DNA from: MPNO01 sp965200535
GTDB lineage: Bacteria > Pseudomonadota > Alphaproteobacteria > MPNO01
Direction of reading: 5' to 3'
Assembly (NCBI GenBank): GCA_965200535.1
Contig: CBDAUF010000002.1
Location: 1,116,001-1,180,000 of the forward strand
DNA: 64,000 nt
This document shows, one piece after another, positions 59,138 to 64,000 of this stretch. The stretch's first letter is position 1. Every line of letters starts with the position of its first letter. The notes under the pieces are model-generated. The model saw only the letters and a program-made list of their open reading frames with translations, made no database searches and was not told where the DNA came from. The translations under genes and the position numbers were made by a program.

Positions 59138-59167
59138 TTGACACGGGCGGGCGCGGCTCCACATTAT
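59138..59167 (+). promoter_or_regulatory. tRNA-Ala promoter
   Basis: TTGACA at 59138-59143 and CATTAT at 59162-59167 with an 18-base spacer. The likely transcription start is about ten bases upstream of the mature tRNA 5' end at 59185. Confidence 0.65.
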
Positions 59168-59184
59168 CCGCGCCCTCGGTGGAC

Positions 59185-59260
59185 GGGGCCGTAGCTCAGT
59201 TGGGAGAGCGCGACGTTCGCAATGTCGAGGTCAGGGGTTCGACTCCCCTCGGCTCCACCA
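59185..59260 (+). tRNA. tRNA-Ala (anticodon CGC)
   Basis: A 76-base tRNA with encoded CCA. The acceptor stem GGGGCCG/CGGCTCC has the G3-U70 wobble pair that identifies tRNA-Ala. The D arm (GCTC...GAGC), anticodon stem CGACG/TGTCG with loop TTCGCAA (anticodon CGC, codon GCG) and T arm with TTCGACT are all intact. A dedicated TTGACA promoter lies upstream. Confidence 0.97.
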
Positions 59261-59344
59261 TCTCCGTCCTCCGGCCGTTCGGCCCGGCGGGGGTTCCTGT
59301 CCGGGACGGGCTGAACCGCGCAAGCGCCGGGGGCGTGCTTCGCC

Positions 59345-60646
59345 TCATTCCCCGGCTGCGATCCCGACATTGCGCCCGCCGTAGCGGCGCAGCCTCAGAT
59401 CGGCCTGTTCCTTGTGGCCCCAGAACTTCTCGATCGCGCAGAGGCGCGAGCAGTACTCGCCGACGGCGACGCTCGCCTCTTCGGTGCAGCTCTGGTAGGT
59501 GACCGTTTTCAGGAACTTGCCGACCCAGAGCCCGCCGGTGTAACGGGCCGCTCCCATGGTCGGCAGGGTGTGATTGGTGCCGATCACCTTGTCGCCGTAG
59601 GACACGTTGGTTTCCGGTCCGAGGAACATCGAGCCGAAATTGCGCATCCGGTCGAGGAAGCGGCGCGGATCGCGGGTCAGGATCTCGACATGTTCGCAGG
59701 CGACCCTGTCGGCCTCGTCGACCGCTTCGTCTTCGGAATCGACCAGGACAATCCGGCCGTAATCGCGCCACGCAGCGCCCGCGATCTCGGCGGTGGGCAG
59801 CACAGCGAGCTGACGCGCGATCTCTGCTGGAACCGCATCGGCGAGTTCGGCCGAGGTCGTTATCAGGGTAGCCGGCGAGGTCGGGCCGTGCTCGGCCTGG
59901 CCGAGGAGGTCGGTGGCCACCATCTCCGCGTCCGCCGTCTCGTCTGCGACCACGAGAATTTCCGTCGGTCCGGCGAACAGGTCGATGCCGACGCGGCCGT
60001 AAAGCTGCCGCTTGGCTTCGGCGACATAGGCGTTGCCCGGCCCGACCAGCATGTCGACCGGTGCGATGGCATCGGTGCCGAGGCCCATCGCGCCGACGGC
60101 CTGCACGCCGCCCAGAATGTAGATCTCGTCGGCCCCGGCCATCGCCATTGCCGCGATGGTTTCGGCGTAGGGCGCGCCCCCGGTCGGCGGCGTACAGGCG
60201 GCCACCCGCTCGACACCCGCCACCTTTGCGGTAATCACGCTCATGTGCGCCGACGCCACCATCGGATACCGCCCGCCCGGCACGTAGCAGCCGACGCTGC
60301 CGACCGGGACGTGACGATGGCCCAGGGTGACGCCCGGCAGCGTCTCGACCTCGACATCCTTCATCGACTCGCGCTGGATGCGGGCGAAATTTCGGATCTG
60401 CGCCTGGGCAAACGCGATGTCTTCGATCGTGTCGGCGGGGACCGTCGCGACCAGCGCTTCGATCTCGTCGTCAGCGAGGCGAAAGCTCGCGGGCGACCAG
60501 TTGTCGAACCGCTGCGAGAGGTCGCGGACCGCCTCGTCGCCGCGCTCCTCGATGTCGGCGAGGATTTTCTCGACTGTCTCGCGGACCGCGCTGTCGTCGT
60601 CGCGTCGATCCGAGGCGCTCCTCGCGTCTTTCAGGATCCTGGCCAT
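59345..60646 (-). CDS. histidinol dehydrogenase-like NAD-dependent dehydrogenase (HpsN-type paralogue)
   Basis: A 433-residue HisD-superfamily protein. Catalytic and zinc residues are conserved: GQAEHGP (Gln and His ligands), CEHVEI (catalytic Glu-His) and the Asp in GDKVIGTNH. The C-terminal zinc His is probably in FWGHKEQ. It lies beside a cyclase, an SDR and a TRAP binding protein rather than his genes, the context of catabolic HisD paralogues such as sulfopropanediol dehydrogenase HpsN. The start is five bases after the cyclase stop. Its own substrate is unproven and true histidine synthesis is unlikely. Confidence 0.88.
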   Translation of the reverse strand: MARILKDARSASDRRDDDSAVRETVEKILADIEERGDEAVRDLSQRFDNWSPASFRLADDEIEALVATVPADTIEDIAFAQAQIRNFARIQRESMKDVEVETLPGVTLGHRHVPVGSVGCYVPGGRYPMVASAHMSVITAKVAGVERVAACTPPTGGAPYAETIAAMAMAGADEIYILGGVQAVGAMGLGTDAIAPVDMLVGPGNAYVAEAKRQLYGRVGIDLFAGPTEILVVADETADAEMVATDLLGQAEHGPTSPATLITTSAELADAVPAEIARQLAVLPTAEIAGAAWRDYGRIVLVDSEDEAVDEADRVACEHVEILTRDPRRFLDRMRNFGSMFLGPETNVSYGDKVIGTNHTLPTMGAARYTGGLWVGKFLKTVTYQSCTEEASVAVGEYCSRLCAIEKFWGHKEQADLRLRRYGGRNVGIAAGE

Positions 60647-60651
60647 CGCGG

Positions 60652-61620
60652 TTACTTGATCGCCATCGGGTTGAGGGGAGAGCCGACCGCTCTGGTGATC
60701 GGCAGCGGCGGAGCGCAGAAGAAGAACTCGTAGATCCCGTCAGCGGCGCAGTCGTCGGCGAGGTCCTTGAGGAAAAAGATCTCGCCCATGGTGATGCCGA
60801 TCATCGGGATCACCACCCAGTGCCAGGGCTGGCTCGCTTCGGTGGTCTCGTTGGGACGGACCTCGCAGCCCCACGTGTCGGTGCAGATCGCGGCGATTTC
60901 GCGGCGGTGGATCCAGTCTGCGGTTTCGAAGGCGAGGCCGGGCGCTTCGCCGCCGGCATAGCCGCCCCATTCACCGTCGGCGAGCCGCTGCTCCATCTGG
61001 CCCGTGCGTACGATGACGAAGTCGCCGCGGCGAATTTCGACTCCCTGGGCTTCCGCCGTCTCGTCGAGATCGCTGTTGGTGATCGCCATGCCGTCCTCGA
61101 GACAGGCGACGCCGACATGGCGGGCCACGTCGAGCAGCACGCCGCGCCCCGCCATCTTGTCCTTGACCTTCTCGATCCCGTTCTTCTGCGCGCCGTCCGA
61201 ATCGACCAGCCGCGCGTCGTACCCGTTCCACATCTTGTCGTCGTAGAAGATGTGGCCGAGCGCATCCCACTGCGTGCCGCACTGGAGCGGCAGCGAAACC
61301 ATGTCGTCGGCGTAGCGGAGCCCGCCCTCGTCCTGGTTGCCGGAGACCGCATCGGTGCCGGTCGCCAGCATGGTGTGGATCGGGTTGAAACGGTTGCCCC
61401 AGAGGCCCTTCTGCGGGCCGTCGCGGTCGAAGTTGAGGGCGAGGGAGAAGGTGCGCCCCTTGCGGATCAACCCGGCGGCGGCGACGACGGTCTCCGGCGT
61501 GATGTAGTTGAGGGTGCCGATCTCGTCGTCCGGCCCCCACTTGCCCCAGTTCTTGCAACGCTCCGCGGTCTCGCGGAGGATCGCCATGTCGAGCTTGCCT
61601 TCGCTGTATCGTCGCGGCAT
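60652..61620 (-). CDS. cyclase family protein (kynurenine formamidase-like fold)
   Basis: A 322-residue member of the cyclase/KynB-like metal hydrolase family. The HxGTHxD-type metal motif of KynB appears here as CGTQWDALGH, with Gln in place of the first conserved His, followed by family segments GVLLDVARHVGV near residue 160 and ICTDTWGCE near residue 245. Such divergent members occur in many catabolic clusters with SDR and dehydrogenase genes and hydrolyse amides or lactones. It is the first gene of a two-gene unit with the HisD-like dehydrogenase and is divergent from the SDR. Confidence 0.85.
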   Translation of the reverse strand: MPRRYSEGKLDMAILRETAERCKNWGKWGPDDEIGTLNYITPETVVAAAGLIRKGRTFSLALNFDRDGPQKGLWGNRFNPIHTMLATGTDAVSGNQDEGGLRYADDMVSLPLQCGTQWDALGHIFYDDKMWNGYDARLVDSDGAQKNGIEKVKDKMAGRGVLLDVARHVGVACLEDGMAITNSDLDETAEAQGVEIRRGDFVIVRTGQMEQRLADGEWGGYAGGEAPGLAFETADWIHRREIAAICTDTWGCEVRPNETTEASQPWHWVVIPMIGITMGEIFFLKDLADDCAADGIYEFFFCAPPLPITRAVGSPLNPMAIK

Positions 61621-61690
61621 CGCACCCTCCCTGTGATGGCGCAGCGATTAGGTTTGATGGCAATGGCCGAGTCAACTGCCGGAGACGGGG

Positions 61691-62470
61691 ATGAGCGAAG
61701 AACCACCGGATATCATGCGGACGCCGTCGATGCGTCTCGACGGTCTGGCCGCCGCGGTGACCGGCGCGGGGCGCGGCATCGGTCGGGCGGCGGCGCTCGC
61801 GCTGTCCCAAGCGGGCGCGCATGTCGCGTTGATCAGCCGCACCCGTGCGGACCTCGACGAGGTCGCTGCGCTGATCCGCGCCGACGGCGGCACGGCCGAG
61901 ACCGCAGTCTGCGATGTCACCGATACGGATGCAGTGGGATCCGCCGTCGCCTCGCTCGAACGCCTCGACATCCTGGTCAACAACGCCGGCACGAATATTC
62001 CGGAGCCTCTGCTCGAGGTTACCGAGGAGCATTACGACCGGATCATGGATCTCAACGTCAAGGCGGTTTTCATGGCGAGCCAGGCTGCCGCACGGCGGAT
62101 GGCAGCCGCCGGCAAGGGCGGGGCGATCATCAACATCTCGTCCCAGCTCGGCCATGTCGGCGCCCCCAACCGGACCGTCTATGCGGCGTCGAAACACGCG
62201 GTCGAGGGGCTTACCAAGGCGATGGCGCTCGACCTTGCGCGACACCGGATCAGGGTCAACTCGATCGGGCCCACGTTTATCGTGACGCCGATGACCAGAC
62301 CGTTTTTCGAGAACAAGGCTTTCCACGACGACACCATCGCGCGCATCCCTCTGGGCGCGCTCGGCGAGCTCGAGGACGTGATGGGGGCGGTGGTGTTCCT
62401 CGCATCGCCCGCCGCCGCGCTGATTACGGGTGCGGCGTTGCTGGTCGACGGCGGCTGGACTGCGTGGTAA
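61691..62470 (+). CDS. short-chain dehydrogenase/reductase
   Basis: A 259-residue classical SDR with the TGAGRGIG cofactor motif near residue 24, NNAG near residue 98 and the catalytic Ser, Tyr and Lys in NISSQLGHVG and YAASKHA. It ends with the family GGWT segment. It is divergent from the cyclase gene and followed by a TRAP substrate-binding protein, so it probably oxidises a hydroxyl group of the imported compound. Confidence 0.92.
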   Translation: MSEEPPDIMRTPSMRLDGLAAAVTGAGRGIGRAAALALSQAGAHVALISRTRADLDEVAALIRADGGTAETAVCDVTDTDAVGSAVASLERLDILVNNAGTNIPEPLLEVTEEHYDRIMDLNVKAVFMASQAAARRMAAAGKGGAIINISSQLGHVGAPNRTVYAASKHAVEGLTKAMALDLARHRIRVNSIGPTFIVTPMTRPFFENKAFHDDTIARIPLGALGELEDVMGAVVFLASPAAALITGAALLVDGGWTAW

Positions 62471-62555
62471 TCGCTGCACGCATACTTGCGGCGGCAGCCT
62501 CTTGCGGTAGGTTATGCGGTCGCGGAATACCGACCAACGAACAGGGAGATCGGGA

Positions 62556-63641
62556 ATGTCATCGCGTGGAATGCTGAAATCGCTCGGGGCCGGGATCGCT
62601 GTCCTCGGCCTCGCCGTCGCCGTATCGGGTTCGGCGGTGAACGCCAAGTCGTTCACGCTGCGCATCGGCGCCGGCCAGCCCATGAAGCCGCTGGAGCCGA
62701 TCTTCATGGCCAGTACCTACTTCGTCCCGACGGTCAAGGCGCGGGTGGAGAAGGAGACCGATCACAAGATCCGCTTTATCGAGGCCTACGGCGGAACCGT
62801 CGCCGGCCCGTTCGACGTTCTCGAATCGGTCGGGAAGAGGCTGTTCGACATCGGCCTGTGGTGTGCCTGCTTCGAGCCGACAAAGGCCGTGCACTTCGCA
62901 TTCCACTACTACGTGCCGTTCGTGACAGACGATCCCGTGCTGCAGCACAAGATCACGCGCGCCACCTACAAGCAGTTTCCGAAATGGACGGAGTCGCTCA
63001 GCAAATACAATCAGAAGTGGCTCGGCGCCGGCACGTTTTCGTCCTACGGGCTCGGCACCAAGTTCAAATGGTCCAAGATGTCGGACCTGAAGGGTCACAA
63101 GATCGCAGGCGCGGGCCCCAACCTGCCATGGCTCAAGCTGTCCGGCGCGACCGCGGTCCAGACCAGCCTGAACGAGGCCTACAACTCCCTGCAATCGGGC
63201 GTCTATGAGGGTTTGGTGATCTTCCCGACGGCTTGGCTCGGGTTCAAGCTCAACGAACCCGCGCCGGTGTTCACCGTGGTCGGCTGGGGGGCCACGTCGC
63301 TCTACCAGATGTCGATGAACATGAAGAGTTACGAAAAACTGCCGGCGGAGGTGCGCAAGATCATCGACGAGGAGGCCGAGGTCTGGATGGTCAAGACGGC
63401 CGAAGAGTCGACCAGGCGCTTCGACGCCTCGCTCAAGAAGCTGGCGGAGACGGGCAGCACGGTCCAGCACCTGCCGTTCGAGGAACGCGCCAAGATGGCC
63501 GCGGCGCTCGGAAGCTGGCCGCGCGACAATGCCAAGAAGTTCGACAGCCAGGGCCTGCCCGGGACCGCGCTGATGAAGACCTATCTCAAGAACGCGGAAG
63601 CCGCCGGCATCAAGCTTCCATACAAGTACAACCTCGATTAG
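62556..63641 (+). CDS. TRAP transporter substrate-binding protein (DctP family), second copy
   Basis: A 361-residue periplasmic binding protein with a signal peptide (MSSRGMLKSLGAGIAVLGLA, cut near residue 30 after VNA). The DctP features FSSYGLGTKFK, DLKGHKIAGAGP and NEAYNSLQSGVYEG are present. It is a different subfamily from the DctP at 5.6 kb. GGGAG precedes the ATG. No permease genes appear before the window ends. Its ligand is probably the substrate of the neighbouring SDR, HisD-like and cyclase enzymes. Confidence 0.9.
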   Translation: MSSRGMLKSLGAGIAVLGLAVAVSGSAVNAKSFTLRIGAGQPMKPLEPIFMASTYFVPTVKARVEKETDHKIRFIEAYGGTVAGPFDVLESVGKRLFDIGLWCACFEPTKAVHFAFHYYVPFVTDDPVLQHKITRATYKQFPKWTESLSKYNQKWLGAGTFSSYGLGTKFKWSKMSDLKGHKIAGAGPNLPWLKLSGATAVQTSLNEAYNSLQSGVYEGLVIFPTAWLGFKLNEPAPVFTVVGWGATSLYQMSMNMKSYEKLPAEVRKIIDEEAEVWMVKTAEESTRRFDASLKKLAETGSTVQHLPFEERAKMAAALGSWPRDNAKKFDSQGLPGTALMKTYLKNAEAAGIKLPYKYNLD

Positions 63642-63741
63642 GAGCAGTCGTCATCGACCGGATTGCCCCGTCCTCCGCGGCCGGCGGGGACGGGGCAACC
63701 CGGCGAGCGGGGAGGAAAAGGATGATGTCCGGGAGCAGGCT

Positions 63742-64000
63742 GTGATCAGGGCGGCGGTCGTCGGGCTCGGGTGGTGGGGCCAGCAGATCTGGTCCTCGCT
63801 CCGGGGAAGCGAGCGGATCGAGGTCGTGCGCGGCGTCGATGTGAACTTGGACCATCTCGCCCGGTTCGCCGAGCGGTCGGGCCTCGCTCTCACCCGCAGC
63901 TACGAGGAGGTGCTTGCAGACGCGGCGGTGGATGCCGTGATTCTGACCACCCCGCACGCGCTGCACGAAGAGCAGGTGCTGGCGGCGGCGGCGGCCGGCA
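63742..64000 (+). CDS. Gfo/Idh/MocA-family oxidoreductase (partial, 5' end)
   Basis: The first 86 codons of a Rossmann-fold NAD(P)-dependent oxidoreductase, cut by the window edge. It starts with GTG at 63742 and GGGAG upstream. The N-terminus VIRAAVVGLGWWGQQ carries the glycine-rich nucleotide-binding loop, and DAVILTTPHALHEEQ is typical of the Gfo/Idh/MocA family. It is co-oriented with the SDR and TRAP binding protein. Confidence 0.85.
   Translation, partial: MIRAAVVGLGWWGQQIWSSLRGSERIEVVRGVDVNLDHLARFAERSGLALTRSYEEVLADAAVDAVILTTPHALHEEQVLAAAAAG

Noticed and set aside
59261..59344. Hairpin after the tRNA as an intrinsic terminator
   Set aside because: A GC-rich stem (CCGG/CCGG region) exists but no T-run follows.
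60820..62577. 585-codon frame across the cyclase and SDR genes
   Set aside because: Antisense to one real gene and out of frame with the other; no coherent domain.
1..64000. Insertion sequences, integrases, prophage or CRISPR arrays
   Set aside because: No transposase, recombinase, phage structural gene or regularly spaced repeat was recognised on either strand.

Overview
The window looks like chromosomal DNA of a high-GC (roughly two-thirds GC by eye, with strongly G/C third codon positions) alphaproteobacterium. Several gene blocks have the order known from Rhizobiales and Rhodospirillales chromosomes: rpsF-rpsR-DUF2232-rplI divergent from fabD-fabG-acpP-fabF-mltG; yicC-gmk facing rsmA-pdxA-surA; pepA-holC-ndk; purN-purM divergent from DUF2066-CDP-alcohol transferase-permease-hda; rnd/aspS; plsY-dprA-topA with rpmG; ruvX divergent from gatC-gatA-gatB. 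TRAP transporters, CaiB-type CoA transferase, LLM oxidoreductase and a lone molybdopterin dehydrogenase subunit suggest a free-living or host-associated, probably marine, heterotroph. No insertion sequence, integrase, prophage block or CRISPR array was seen.

Layout. 1-2.3 kb: small catabolic cluster with 3-hydroxyanthranilate dioxygenase, a RidA/2-aminomuconate-deaminase-type protein, an isochorismatase-fold hydrolase and a GlcG-like protein. 2.3-8.6 kb: T7-lysozyme-type amidase, orphan molybdopterin dehydrogenase large subunit, complete TRAP transporter (dctPQM). 8.6-16.4 kb: MetE-type methyltransferase divergent from a kinase-fold gene preceded by a TPP riboswitch, CoA transferase, two crotonases (one frameshifted), a TPP-dependent enzyme, NAD kinase. 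16.5-41.9 kb: core genes for ribosome, fatty acid synthesis, peptidoglycan, nucleotides, rRNA methylation, pyridoxine and outer-membrane folding. 41.9-57 kb: topA-dprA-plsY, a flavin reductase/LLM/cupin insertion, gatCAB, GST, ferritin-like protein, rlmN, argG. 57-59.3 kb: broken DMT transporter, folD, yggT, tRNA-Ala(CGC). 59.3-64 kb: second catabolic island with a HisD-like dehydrogenase, a cyclase, an SDR, a TRAP binding protein and the start of a Gfo/Idh/MocA oxidoreductase.

The recurring theme is core blocks with pieces missing or replaced: lptF-lptG-lptD are absent between surA and pepA, ppk-ppx between hda and rnd, pyrB-pyrC between ruvX and plsY, and rnr and its partners between topA and rpmG. 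A cupin is fused in frame to RuvX. One transporter carries a deletion that looks microhomology-mediated, and one crotonase carries a one-base frameshift. Together these suggest ongoing deletion and rearrangement. The most unusual regulatory feature is a TPP riboswitch whose aptamer appears to contain the start codon of the phosphotransferase gene it controls.
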